A stretch of DNA of 37,885 bases from Bacteroidia bacterium (GCA_025362575.1 JANYIQ010000137.1:1-37885), one strand, 5' to 3'; numbered from the stretch's first letter, positions 7,880 to 15,857 are shown. Notes: generated from the sequence alone by a model not told the origin. A program made the numbers and translations.

Positions 7880-8623
7880 TTATTTTTTTTTCTTATCAAC
7901 TATTATTTTCATCCAGTCGTCGTACTGTCCGAATTCCGATTCCGATTTGAGATCATCAATTAAATTGGTTCCATAGAGGCGATGGTATTCCACGCCTACT
8001 TGTATGAAGGCCGCTTGGGTGGGAATTTCATTGAACGTTGTTGTGATAGCGGCTTCATCTGTACCGGGCAAAAAACCGTATTGCTTATCAAAAGCGGCTT
8101 TTAATCTTTTCGCCCATGCACGGTATTGATTACCCGATGGAGCTTGCCCTTTTTTAAGAGGCTTGGCATCGATGATCTGTAGCATCTCATTGTACTCGGT
8201 GGACTGCAACTCGCTTGACATATCCTTTAATAAATTACTGTTGTATAATTTTTCATAGGACTTTACCACGCTGTTCCATTCTGATCTTGTTTGAACTGAA
8301 GTTAAAATTTCACGAAGGGCTTTTGTATTTGTTCCCGGCCAGCCGTCATTTTCAAAGGCCATTTTGATTTGCTTGGCAGTAGTCGCGGGAGTGCCTTCAT
8401 CGAAAGTTTTATCCTGTTCTTTATTGGCACGGGCATTCAGAATGATTTTTCTGCCCAGCCATATTGTTCCGCCCGCACCGACAAGTCCAAGTAAACTATA
8501 AACGAGTCTTTCTTTCAGTGTCCATGTTTCTTTTGACTGAGTGGTGGTTTCAGTATGTTGAATAGGGACAGGCTGCGTTGCTTGCGTCGTTTGGTTAGCT
8601 TGATATGTTGTGAGGTCGTTCAA
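7880..8623 (-). CDS. Single-pass membrane protein with two annexin-like repeats
   Basis: The open frame has no early ATG; the first plausible start is TTG at 8623 behind an A-rich leader, giving 247 residues. A Thr/Gln-rich N-terminus (1-35) precedes one membrane segment (about 43-62). Two helical repeats follow: GWPGTNTKALREIL with EWNSVVKSYEKLYNSNLLKDM, and LPGTDEAAITTTF with FIQVGVEYHRLYGTNLIDDL. Each has the G-T-(D/N)-x-x-A-(I/L) opening and the Y-x-x-x-(Y/N)-x-x-x-L second half typical of annexin repeats. Annexins bind acidic lipid with calcium; whether this copy keeps those sites is not clear. It sits among other membrane-segment proteins of the structural block. Confidence 0.55.
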   Translation of the reverse strand: MNDLTTYQANQTTQATQPVPIQHTETTTQSKETWTLKERLVYSLLGLVGAGGTIWLGRKIILNARANKEQDKTFDEGTPATTAKQIKMAFENDGWPGTNTKALREILTSVQTRSEWNSVVKSYEKLYNSNLLKDMSSELQSTEYNEMLQIIDAKPLKKGQAPSGNQYRAWAKRLKAAFDKQYGFLPGTDEAAITTTFNEIPTQAAFIQVGVEYHRLYGTNLIDDLKSESEFGQYDDWMKIIVDKKKK

Positions 8624-8674
8624 TTTTTTCTTTTTGCTTGTTTTGTTTTTCTAAATGCCAACGGTGGCTCACCG

Positions 8675-8854
8675 TTATAGACCTAATTTTTGTTTTGCAA
8701 TGGCAAATGCATTGGGACTGCTTACTGTTTCGGCTAATGCTTGCAATTCTGATAAGGTCAGGTGCTTGCCGATGGTGTTTAGTGCCTGCATTTTTTCCAT
8801 CGCATCTTTTTGCGTGGGTGCGGTGATGGTGATATCAAATTCAAATTTTTTCAT
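8675..8854 (-). CDS. Small protein of 59 residues
   Basis: An ATG at 8854 opens a frame of 59 codons that ends at 8675 and fills the gap between two larger genes of the same strand. The N-terminus MKKFEFDITITA reads as a beta strand with regular alternation, followed by a helical part (MEKMQALNTIGKHLTLSELQALAETV). The ATG comes after an A-rich stretch as for its neighbours. I do not recognise a family. Its position suggests a minor virion or assembly component. Confidence 0.6.
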   Translation of the reverse strand: MKKFEFDITITAPTQKDAMEKMQALNTIGKHLTLSELQALAETVSSPNAFAIAKQKLGL

Positions 8855-8864
8855 TTTCTTTTTT

Positions 8865-9515
8865 TTATTTTGTTTCTGTTATTTCTTCCGCTTCATCGGT
8901 TTCCTCTGTTGATTCCCCGGCAGATTTTATGTCAAGCAGTTCTGCAACGGTTTGTAATTTGGAAGTATCCTCTCCGAGCGCTTCAATTACCAAACCAAGT
9001 AGTCGTATCTGGTCAGTTTCAAAATGCGTTGAGATAAATTCTCCTAAGACTAAAATTTGTTTTTGATAAGGAGTCAATTGTGTTGTTTCGTTTTTTTCTT
9101 TTGCTTTAAAACTTACATCTCCTTCGAAGCCGCCATTCAATTGCGGTGTTTTGTTTTTTGTGTCTTCCTGAATCACTTTGGCGATACCATTCAGCACGGG
9201 AACTTTATCGAGTATCTTCGGGTAGTGAACTGCGATACCTTCGATAGTCGAAGCGGCGAGTTTTCCTAAATCCCAGGAGCCAAAATGATTGGGCTTGGCT
9301 TGCATGGCCTCGATCCGGTTTTCTAAAATTTCGATGTACTGCTCGGCTGAATTATTTTTGTCTTGTTGCTCAATGAGTTTTTCTTTTGTCCGCTTATGCT
9401 CAAAATCTTTTTCAAAAACTTTCATTTTCTCATCAACCTTTGCATCAACCTTCTCATCGACCTTTGCCTCAATATCGGTTCCGTTGAGCGGTTTCTCCTG
9501 AACTTCTTCTTTCAA
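8865..9515 (-). CDS. Charged, coiled-coil protein of the structural block
   Basis: The frame between the upstream stop at 9546 and its own stop has no early ATG. I take the TTG at 9515 as start, giving 216 residues; the first internal ATG begins MKVFEKDFEHKRTKEK and would remove about 30 residues. The N-terminal 70 residues alternate K, E and D (EAKVDEKVDAKVDEK) and predict a coiled coil. The middle (about 80-130) has hydrophobic helices, the last 30 residues are very acidic (TEETDEAEEITETK). A scaffold-like or membrane-associated assembly role is conceivable, but no family was recognised. Confidence 0.55.
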   Translation of the reverse strand: MKEEVQEKPLNGTDIEAKVDEKVDAKVDEKMKVFEKDFEHKRTKEKLIEQQDKNNSAEQYIEILENRIEAMQAKPNHFGSWDLGKLAASTIEGIAVHYPKILDKVPVLNGIAKVIQEDTKNKTPQLNGGFEGDVSFKAKEKNETTQLTPYQKQILVLGEFISTHFETDQIRLLGLVIEALGEDTSKLQTVAELLDIKSAGESTEETDEAEEITETK

Positions 9516-9545
9516 CCGGAATTTGTACCATTCTTTTTTTTCCGA

Positions 9546-9770
9546 TCAGGGTTCTGTGTATATGAAAATGACTAACTCTTTTGTTTTGTCATTGATAAAA
9601 GAATAGAGTTCATCAAAACGATCCACGTTATTGGTCTTGCGGATTTTTAGAAAACCATCGACCTTTATCTCAAAAAACAGCGGCGTAGCGTTCCTGCTTT
9701 CAGAAATCAATACTTGTTTGATGCTGTCTACTTCGCTGGAGTCGTAGGGTAAATATTCTTTGCTTGACAT
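9546..9770 (-). CDS. Hypothetical protein of 74 residues
   Basis: ATG start at 9770 behind an A-rich leader; the stop lies 31 bases before the TTG start of the next gene. The protein has a predicted alpha/beta composition: PLFFEIKVDGFLKIRK and ELVIFIYTEP read as strands, with a helical SFINDKTKE between. There is no membrane segment. I do not recognise a family. It belongs to a run of five small, membrane-free proteins (9546-11902) that I regard as possible capsid parts. Confidence 0.6.
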   Translation of the reverse strand: MSSKEYLPYDSSEVDSIKQVLISESRNATPLFFEIKVDGFLKIRKTNNVDRFDELYSFINDKTKELVIFIYTEP

Positions 9771-9789
9771 GGTTTCTTAATTTTTTTTC

Positions 9790-10116
9790 TTATTGTTTTG
9801 ATTTTAAAATGGGGATGACCTGAACAAACTGGACGTGGCTGAGTGTAGGTGCATAATTGTGAATGGAAATAAATCCCTGATGCACATACTGTAATTCATC
9901 GATGCGATCAAAGCTGAGATCAAACATTCCGAAATCGGATTTAATGTTCACGTTCTCCACCGGCTCCGCTAAGACATAAAATTCATTGTAGGACTCTATA
10001 TCCTTGTGCTGTCCCGGCTGAAGAACGATGTGACGGAAGTCGATGTAATAATCCGTTCCGTAGTTTAGTTTTTCCATCCGGCTGCGGATGTATTCCGAGA
10101 GTAATTCCTTTACCAT
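9790..10116 (-). CDS. Hypothetical beta-rich protein of 108 residues
   Basis: The N-terminal 20 residues are helical (VKELLSEYIRSRMEKL), followed by alternating strand-like segments (DYYIDFRHIVLQPGQH, EFYVLAEPVENVNIK, FGMFDLSFDRIDEL). The ending LSHVQFVQVIPILKSK also reads as a strand. It has no membrane segment or signal peptide. It starts two bases after the stop of the 187-residue protein and is clearly co-transcribed with it. A minor capsid role is inferred from position only. Confidence 0.6.
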   Translation of the reverse strand: MVKELLSEYIRSRMEKLNYGTDYYIDFRHIVLQPGQHKDIESYNEFYVLAEPVENVNIKSDFGMFDLSFDRIDELQYVHQGFISIHNYAPTLSHVQFVQVIPILKSKQ

Positions 10117-10118
10117 TT

Positions 10119-10682
10119 TTAGTTTTTTTCTGTTTTGCTTTCGTTGTTTTCCGTATTCTCGTTTTGAAAATCAAATGTTACTCCCTCGGATTCTTCTTCT
10201 GTTTCCACCCACACAAATACTTTTATGGTATAGCCGATATCTTTTTTTACTGCCACGCCAATAGTATCGTTATAAATCCCGTTGATGACCGTTGTTTCTT
10301 TTGGCACATCCACTTTTTTTGCGACCTTGTTTTTATTCAGCGATGTGGGATTAGTAACAAACAAACCGCCACTCATGTCCGGTATTCCTGCATTGAATAA
10401 AATGAGATGCAGCCATTCTTCATAAAAGATATTGGTGCGTTCCATGCTTCGGAGTTTTAGTTTACCGAGTACAGGATTTGTTGCCTGAGTCCAGAATAAG
10501 TATGGGGTTTTGCTAATGACACCTCCGCCTCCGATTAAAACGATTCCGTCTGAATCCATCCTGACATCGGTTTCGATGGCGATAATGCGGGTCGTATCCT
10601 TTGGCAGTTTGATCTGAAAGTTTTTTATTTCTCCCTGCCTTGTGATTTGCACTTCCTTTATTATTAATCTCGCTCGTTTCAT
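10119..10682 (-). CDS. Beta-rich protein, candidate capsid component
   Basis: A protein of 187 residues whose first 170 residues alternate short beta-type stretches and turns (LIIKEVQITRQGEIKNFQIKL, TRIIAIETDVRMDSDGIVLIGGGG, GYTIKVFVWVET), with a polar, acidic tail (NENTENNESKTEKN). No membrane segment and no cysteine cluster. The pattern TTRIIAIETDV resembles VKTITHYTIL in the next upstream gene and may indicate relatedness. The neighbours on both sides are similar beta-rich proteins. I think of jelly-roll type capsid or vertex proteins, but this is inference. Confidence 0.55.
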   Translation of the reverse strand: MKRARLIIKEVQITRQGEIKNFQIKLPKDTTRIIAIETDVRMDSDGIVLIGGGGVISKTPYLFWTQATNPVLGKLKLRSMERTNIFYEEWLHLILFNAGIPDMSGGLFVTNPTSLNKNKVAKKVDVPKETTVINGIYNDTIGVAVKKDIGYTIKVFVWVETEEESEGVTFDFQNENTENNESKTEKN

Positions 10683-10711
10683 TTTTTTATTTAAGTAGAG
10701 TCATCCTACGA

Positions 10712-11089
10712 CTACGCCTCACGTTCTCCTTCGACGCTTAGTGTTACTGTGTATGGCGCAAAAACGGTAAGGCCATCATTGGTGTCGGTGTATTCAAAAT
10801 CGATCAGGCCGTTTCCTGTGCTTCTGTTACCAATGGATTTTAACCGGTCATCGGCGCTCACCGTTGGCCAGCACATAATTTTTTTGGTGCTGTATCCTTC
10901 AGGGACGATCTCGTCTTTGTTGATCACCAAGCGGAACGAACCCCTGTAGTAAGCCAAATCTTCACGATTGGAAAGAATAGTGTAGTGTGTAATTGTTTTT
11001 ACACTCTTGTCGAGTTCCACCGTTCTTTTTACCGTCTGACCTGCTGCGGTTATTTGCACATCAATGTCCTGTGAGAAAAATTTTGTCAT
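10712..11089 (-). CDS. Beta-rich protein, candidate capsid component
   Basis: A compact 125-residue protein made almost entirely of strand-like segments: QDIDVQITAAGQTVKRTVEL, VKTITHYTILSN, GSFRLVINKDEIVPEGY, TKKIMCWPTV, LIDFEYTDTNDG and PYTVTLSVEGE. About seven or eight strands would fit a single jelly roll. No membrane segment is present. It lies between the 187-residue beta protein and the 238-residue major-capsid candidate. Family not recognised; the capsid idea comes from composition and gene order. Confidence 0.55.
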   Translation of the reverse strand: MTKFFSQDIDVQITAAGQTVKRTVELDKSVKTITHYTILSNREDLAYYRGSFRLVINKDEIVPEGYSTKKIMCWPTVSADDRLKSIGNRSTGNGLIDFEYTDTNDGLTVFAPYTVTLSVEGEREA

Positions 11090-11185
11090 GGTATTTTTTT
11101 TTTTGGTTTAGTTCTCTGCTCCTGATCCGGGAAGATTCCCGAACCAAGAACTTTGAACATTTTATTTCTACTTTTTATTCTCCGG

Positions 11186-11902
11186 TTACGGAGTAGTGAT
11201 CGTTCCGTGTAAACCGATGTATAAAAAGGTTTTCGGATCAAGCCCCTGCATCGAACCTAATTCGATGGTTGCTTCTAAGAGGATGTCATCCTGAATCACA
11301 CGTGGGTTTGACAGTTTGTAATAACCGATAGGCGCTAAGTGGTTATTTCCTGTTTTGAAAATCGCGTTGTCCACATCGGTCATGATGATCTTTTTGTTCG
11401 CTTTCAAAGTGAACTCACCATTGGCAAGCGCAGCGAAATCCTCGATCTTATCATACTTCGCAGCAACCACTTTATCGGTAGTGGCATCATCGGGAATACC
11501 CGCCAGCAAAATAATTCCGCTTACCAAAAGGGCTTGGTTCTTTGGTAATTTTGCGTTGCTGATGTTACGCAAGCCGATTTCTTTTACATCCTGCGTCTCA
11601 AACATTTTAATTGTTTTTGAGTTCACAATTTTACGGCTGTAGATAATTGTGTCAGCTAAACGCAGATCTCCTTTCAATAAACCGTCTTTGATGTGCTGCG
11701 GTAATTCGTGGAAATGTTTTTCCATTTCTGCACGTGAGCCCTTGCTCGCAGGAACTCCCCCGGCCAGCTTGTTCATCACCTTCATGCGCTGTATTGGGTT
11801 CATGCGTTTCAGCGCACCCAACAATTCTTCATGGTCTGCTCCGTCAATGCCTAACAAGGCTCCGGAGTTGTTGTATTCGTTAATACCTTCTAATTCTAAC
11901 AT
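11186..11902 (-). CDS. Candidate major capsid protein
   Basis: I start at the ATG at 11902 (MLELEGINEY, 238 residues); the frame remains open upstream to 11992, but that stretch reads as non-coding. The N-terminal 90 residues are helical (LLGALKRMNPIQRMKVMNKLAGG). From about 90 the sequence turns beta-rich: SRKIVNSKTIKMF, ALLVSGIILLAGI, GEFTLKANKKIIM, GYYKLSNPRVI, ILLEATIELGSM, TFLYIGLHGTITTP. Strand-rich C-terminal halves of this size occur in phage coat proteins. It is the longest soluble beta-rich protein of the block and is followed by two similar small ones. No homologue was recognised, so this is a hypothesis. Confidence 0.45.
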   Translation of the reverse strand: MLELEGINEYNNSGALLGIDGADHEELLGALKRMNPIQRMKVMNKLAGGVPASKGSRAEMEKHFHELPQHIKDGLLKGDLRLADTIIYSRKIVNSKTIKMFETQDVKEIGLRNISNAKLPKNQALLVSGIILLAGIPDDATTDKVVAAKYDKIEDFAALANGEFTLKANKKIIMTDVDNAIFKTGNNHLAPIGYYKLSNPRVIQDDILLEATIELGSMQGLDPKTFLYIGLHGTITTP

Positions 11903-12022
11903 TTTTTTAATTTTTAATGGTTTGACTTTTTTGTTTTCTGTTTTACTTTTTGGGCAGTTCAATCTCAGGGAAGCCTTCCACCACAGAAGCATTCCAATTT
12001 TTTTAAACTGCTTTTTTTGATT

Positions 12023-12697
12023 TTACATTATGCGCTCTTCCTCTTCTTCACTTCCGTTCATGTATTCCGTTTCTGTTCCGGAAACATTTTCAGATTCTTT
12101 CTTTTTCGTGGCGAAGGCTTCTGCACTTGCATTGATCTGTGAAATGATTTTATTCGCTTCACTCAGATCGAGTTCCTTTCCGTTTAAGTCGGATTCTTCA
12201 TTCCCCGGATGTTTGATGTATTGTACATCATCAAGGCCATTGGTAGTTTCTTCGGTTTCCGTTTCCGTTTTTTCGTTTGCGGTTTTTTTGCTCGGAATGA
12301 TTTTGTCTAAAAAGAGTTGGTGCTTAAGGCTGTCTTTAAAACTGATGAATCGTTCTTTGATTCCTTCCATACCTTCTTTTTCCACTCCATGCATGGCTCC
12401 CGATGCGGCTTGGTATCCGCCGGATGCCATAAGGCCTACACCGAACATGGCTGCGGATGGGCTTCCGAAAAAATGCCCTGCGCCTGTAACAGCAATGCCA
12501 ATTAAGAGGGAGGAGCGTCCTACTAATGCCCCGGCGAGCGCACCGCCGATCCCGCCAAAGAGAATATCTCTTCCGGTATAAGCGGCGGTCTTTTTAAAAT
12601 CGTGTTTGGTTTCAACTTCGTGCGCAGTTTCGCTTGCCCCGCTGAGGGATTTTTGTCTCGCTTTCTGCACGTAGATATTTTTACTTTTATGAGTCAT
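12023..12697 (-). CDS. Glycine-rich membrane protein, probable virion membrane component
   Basis: A protein of 224 residues. A basic N-terminus (1-38) is followed by two or three tightly packed hydrophobic, glycine-rich segments between about 42 and 102 (ILFGGIGGALAGALVG, LLIGIAVTGAGHFFG, AAMFGVGLMASGGYQAASGA), then a long soluble, acidic tail (about 110-224) that ends EEEEERIM. GxxxG spacing is dense. Such small glycine-rich proteins are usual in the internal membrane of tailless lipid-containing phages. No enzyme motif is visible. Confidence 0.6.
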   Translation of the reverse strand: MTHKSKNIYVQKARQKSLSGASETAHEVETKHDFKKTAAYTGRDILFGGIGGALAGALVGRSSLLIGIAVTGAGHFFGSPSAAMFGVGLMASGGYQAASGAMHGVEKEGMEGIKERFISFKDSLKHQLFLDKIIPSKKTANEKTETETEETTNGLDDVQYIKHPGNEESDLNGKELDLSEANKIISQINASAEAFATKKKESENVSGTETEYMNGSEEEEERIM

Positions 12698-12743
12698 GTT
12701 TTCTTTTTTTATTTTCTTTCATTTTTGTTTTTCATTTTGAATT

Positions 12744-14480
12744 TTACAGTAAGACAACAGATTTTTTCTTTGCCTTATGTCCTCCTTTCTTTTTTTTGGA
12801 AGCGACGCCGCTTAATAGATTTTTCTTTTGTTTTGCTTTTGTTCCGCTGAGTGCAGATTTAGCAGCAGGTTTGGGTTTAGTAAGTTTATAGATCAGGGCG
12901 ATCAACCCAAGTGAACCAACTGCAATACCGGTTGGCTTGATCCACTTTTTATTATTCTCCCAAAAGGATGGTTTTTGAGGAGTGTCATTTTTACCTGCTG
13001 TTCGTGCGTTATTATTTTCTTCATCCGCTCCGGTGTTATTTGTGTTTTCAGTATTATCTGTTGTAGCGGGAGTGTTATCACCGCCTGTTGTAGTAGTCGG
13101 CGTTTTAGTGCGGGCTGTTGTAGCGGGAGTATTATCATTACCACTTTCTGAATTATCATTTACGGAATTTGAATTTGTATTCGATGAAGTATCATCGCTT
13201 GCAGAATTGTTAGTTCCACCGCCTGATCCACTACCGTCATCACCGCCCGCAGGTTTCTTTGGCATGACGCTTCCCACTTTTTTTATCAGGGCAACGATTG
13301 TTGTAAGAACAGTTGTTGCAGCGGTGATCGTTGCGGCTGTTGCAGGCTCTCCCAATTCACCAAGGCCATTCATGCTTTCTGCTTCGTACATTTCTTTACC
13401 GAGTACCTGGGATATTGGCATATCTTCATTGATGCCATCAATGTTTTCATTGATATAACCGAGTCCGTTTACAGGAACTTCCCTGTGTTTGTTACCATGC
13501 CCGGTGAGAATTGCTTTCTTTAAGTTTTCGGGTTTACCGCCAGCAGCATAATAGATCTTTTCCAGCGTCTCACGGACTTTTTTCATTTTATGATAGCGAT
13601 CCATGATGAGTCCCATTTTCTTGGCCTGATCTTCATTCAGGTAAGCGTAGCGAATGTTGCCGCCAATTTTTAGAAAATTTAATTTCATCGCCGCCAAAAT
13701 TCCGGCACGAATGGTCGCTGCCGCTGGGTTCAGTACGTTAGTAAAGTGAAATCCTTTTTTCAGAAAATCTTTGAACTTTCCCTTTTTGTTTCCGCCGCTG
13801 CCTTTAAAAATTTTGCCTAATTCTGATAGGGCTTCACGCTCGCTCATCATTCCCATCAGGTCTGCCGAGTCTGTTGTTTTGTAATTGTTGGTGTCCGTAA
13901 CACCATTGAGATATTCTAAATCCATGATTGTGTCTTTTTTTTGGGTGTATGGTTCTTCGTAATTAAATCGATTCACTACGCAGTCGATTGTTATCTGCTT
14001 GCCGTTTGGTAAAATCACTATCGGGTAAATGTGCTGGAAGTGATCTTCGGAATATTTTGTTATGCGTAAATAAATATTCCCGATTTTCAGATTACAGAGA
14101 CACGAAACAATAAATACCGTCATGCAATCGCAGTCCACTCCTTTTGGTTTGCCATTCTCATCCGTATTATGGCGGTCGTGCCATGTTCTTGCCGGGGAGC
14201 GCACCTGTTCTTTTCCGTCCTCGTCTTTTTTGTAGGCGATGTGATCGTACACGAATTGCCAAAGGTTCTTGCAGGTTTCTTCCACCGAATCTCCCTCAAT
14301 AACTTCTTTTGCAAACCGCTTGGTATGGAACAAGGTTTCTCTTACCACCACCGGAATTAAAAGAAGCGTGTCGGCAACGGTTGCTCCTTTCTTTTTGGTG
14401 ATGGTGATGAGTTTCGCTTTTGGAAAATAATAATCGAACTCAAAACCGGGTTTTACTTTTATGTCTTCTCTGCGTTCCAT
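12744..14480 (-). CDS. Transglutaminase/papain-like cysteine hydrolase domain fused to linker and C-terminal membrane segment
   Basis: A protein of 578 residues, the largest of the block. The N-terminal domain (about 1-185) has KGVDCDCMTVFI (C117 or C119 as nucleophile), DHFQHIYPIVI (H150) and KQITIDC (D166), a Cys-His-Asp order as in transglutaminase-like cysteine proteases. A helical middle with ATIRAGILAAMKLNFLK follows. Residues about 410-510 are a low-complexity linker of T, N, S, G and D with repeated NTPATT-like blocks. A membrane segment (about 528-547, PTGIAVGSLGLIALIYKL) precedes a lysine-rich tail. A virion protein that processes itself or the wall is possible. The stop is directly adjacent to the start-side neighbour at 14481. 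Confidence 0.65.
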   Translation of the reverse strand: MERREDIKVKPGFEFDYYFPKAKLITITKKKGATVADTLLLIPVVVRETLFHTKRFAKEVIEGDSVEETCKNLWQFVYDHIAYKKDEDGKEQVRSPARTWHDRHNTDENGKPKGVDCDCMTVFIVSCLCNLKIGNIYLRITKYSEDHFQHIYPIVILPNGKQITIDCVVNRFNYEEPYTQKKDTIMDLEYLNGVTDTNNYKTTDSADLMGMMSEREALSELGKIFKGSGGNKKGKFKDFLKKGFHFTNVLNPAAATIRAGILAAMKLNFLKIGGNIRYAYLNEDQAKKMGLIMDRYHKMKKVRETLEKIYYAAGGKPENLKKAILTGHGNKHREVPVNGLGYINENIDGINEDMPISQVLGKEMYEAESMNGLGELGEPATAATITAATTVLTTIVALIKKVGSVMPKKPAGGDDGSGSGGGTNNSASDDTSSNTNSNSVNDNSESGNDNTPATTARTKTPTTTTGGDNTPATTDNTENTNNTGADEENNNARTAGKNDTPQKPSFWENNKKWIKPTGIAVGSLGLIALIYKLTKPKPAAKSALSGTKAKQKKNLLSGVASKKKKGGHKAKKKSVVLL

Positions 14481-14963
14481 TTATTTTTTTAGCGTAAGCG
14501 TGTCAGTCTTTTTGTAAGGAATTTTTTGAACCCCGATATCAATAGTGGAAATTGTGGTCACCTCCATTTGTATGCTCTCGTTATTCTTTACTGCTGATAA
14601 TAATTTTCCGGCTGAAGAAAAAATATTCAGGATCGGAATGCGAACCATGATCGCCGAGATCTGCGCCTCGCCGAATGGAGGGAGTGTTATATCCTGATTC
14701 ACCACCTGCGAACTTCCAACGCTTGTTCCCTGATAGGACAGTTTTACAAACGGGTATTTTATTTTGAAAATGGTTCGAGTAGGGTTTTTCAGTTGCAGAT
14801 CGATGCGGATGTATAAACCTGTCAGATCGAATTTGTGCAATTGGATGGTCGGCACAACTTCCATGTTGACGCTCGCCCTTTTCAAACGGAAGAGCCATAC
14901 TGCTGCGGCCACCACCGCTGCTCCAATGCCTGTCCCTGCTATTATTTTTTTTATGCTTGCCAT
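14481..14963 (-). CDS. LEA14/WHy-like beta-sandwich protein with N-terminal membrane segment
   Basis: A protein of 160 residues. The N-terminus MASIKKIIAGTGIGAAVVAAAVWLF is one membrane segment with a short basic cytoplasmic end. The rest is a single beta domain: YIRIDLQLKNPTRTIFKIKY contains the (L/V)xNP of WHy/LEA2 domains, followed by YPFVKLSYQGTSVGSS, ITLPPFGEAQISAIMVRIPI and ISTIDIGVQKIPYK. LEA2-like domains stabilise or bridge at membranes in several systems. In this cluster an anchored structural protein of the envelope is likely. The fold assignment is by sequence pattern. Confidence 0.6.
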   Translation of the reverse strand: MASIKKIIAGTGIGAAVVAAAVWLFRLKRASVNMEVVPTIQLHKFDLTGLYIRIDLQLKNPTRTIFKIKYPFVKLSYQGTSVGSSQVVNQDITLPPFGEAQISAIMVRIPILNIFSSAGKLLSAVKNNESIQMEVTTISTIDIGVQKIPYKKTDTLTLKK

Positions 14964-14975
14964 TTTGTTGCTTAC

Positions 14976-15167
14976 TTAGTCTTGCTTGTTTTTTATTCGC
15001 TTGGTAAAAAATTCTCCGGCGAGTTTAAAGCCCATCCAAATTGCGCCGCCCATGAGGGCTTTGATGGCGTAATCCATCAGGCCGGAATAATCCATGTTCG
15101 CAAGCAGTATGGTTCCGGTAAGGAAAAGACTGCTGCTGTGGTCGGATGCTGTTTGTGTTTTTTCCAT
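14976..15167 (-). CDS. Small membrane protein, first gene of the structural block
   Basis: A protein of 63 residues with two moderately hydrophobic segments (about 13-24 and 33-52, ALMGGAIWMGFKLAGEFF) and a basic end (TKRIKNKQD). ATG at 15167 lies 42 bases after the TTTG box of a strong candidate promoter (15205-15277), so this gene should head the long leftward transcript. No family recognised. A holin or a virion membrane protein would both fit. Confidence 0.6.
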   Translation of the reverse strand: MEKTQTASDHSSSLFLTGTILLANMDYSGLMDYAIKALMGGAIWMGFKLAGEFFTKRIKNKQD

Positions 15168-15204
15168 TTTAGTTTTACTTTTTATTTTGCTGTTTCTGAA
15201 TTCG

Positions 15205-15277
15205 GATACAAAGGTCAGGAGATTCTTCTCCCTGCTTTCCGATGCCGGAGCGCATTGAATGGCATTGACAGGTATTG
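15205..15277 (-). promoter_or_regulatory. Iteron promoter copy 1 (structural block)
   Basis: Read leftward: three 10-bp iterons (CAATACCTGT, CAATGCCATT, CAATGCGCTC) at 15277-15248, then a segment with a GGAGA/TCTCC inverted repeat, then GACCTTTGTATCC with TTTG at 15212-15209. The first C of the first iteron is 65 bases from the first T of TTTG, exactly as in copies 2 and 4. The TTTG box resembles the Bacteroidota -7 element. It lies upstream of the 63-residue protein gene and the whole structural block. Confidence 0.7.
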
Positions 15278-15353
15278 CAGGGCTTTAATTTTATTTATGA
15301 ATGTTCTTAAAGGATTCTTGCGTCAGGCTGTATAGTTCAAGTAACATCGGAAA

Positions 15354-15857
15354 TCATTTAGGCCACATCCAGCCCGGAGTGAGATTATGAAGGATCATAT
15401 CCTCGCCAGCATTTTTTTCTTTCAGGCAGCGCATGAATTGATCGAGCCAGTTTTCAGGGATGTATATTTTATGATCAAACAACTGTTGACACTTTACATC
15501 GTCATAATATTTTTCATCATTGAGGTCGAATACCTTATTCTCCCCTTTGGAAAAATAGATCTGAAACAAAATCTTGTCAAACTCATCACGAAGTTCCGAT
15601 ATCGATTTAAAGTCAATTTTTTCAAGCAGCTTAAACGATTCCTGAATAACCGGGGTTTGCGATTCATCCGGGTGACATTTTTGTATCAGTGCTTTAAATT
15701 GAGCGATCACTTCGTTCTGCCTTCTACTTTCTTCAGCTTCTTCTTTTAATAGATTAGATGCTTCATTTACTTTTCCGGCGAAGGCCTGAATCTCTTTGGC
15801 ACATACTTCAGCCAAAGCCGAGATGAACATTTGTGCTTTTATGTTTAAGTTTTTCAT
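15354..15857 (-). CDS. Hypothetical helical protein of 167 residues
   Basis: A soluble, helix-rich protein: IKAQMFISALAEVCAKEIQAF, ASNLLKEEAEESRRQNEVIAQFKALIQ and the end LDQFMRCLKEKNAGED. No membrane segment or known motif. It forms a transcription unit of its own between two copies of the iteron promoter: ATG at 15857 is 54 bases after the TTTG box of copy 2, and copy 1 begins 76 bases downstream of its stop. Separate promoter use suggests a regulatory or timing role different from the structural genes. I do not recognise a family. Confidence 0.6.
   Translation of the reverse strand: MKNLNIKAQMFISALAEVCAKEIQAFAGKVNEASNLLKEEAEESRRQNEVIAQFKALIQKCHPDESQTPVIQESFKLLEKIDFKSISELRDEFDKILFQIYFSKGENKVFDLNDEKYYDDVKCQQLFDHKIYIPENWLDQFMRCLKEKNAGEDMILHNLTPGWMWPK

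Noticed and set aside
11903..12022. Possible short peptide (VVEGFPEIELPKK end) before the capsid candidate
   Set aside because: No ATG in frame and fewer than 20 codons, so it cannot be supported.
12030..12581. Rightward 183-residue ORF
   Set aside because: It mirrors the membrane protein gene on the other strand and has serine/proline-rich antisense composition.
12982..13458. Rightward 158-residue ORF
   Set aside because: Antisense of the low-complexity linker of the cysteine hydrolase gene; valine-rich repeats result from the linker codons.
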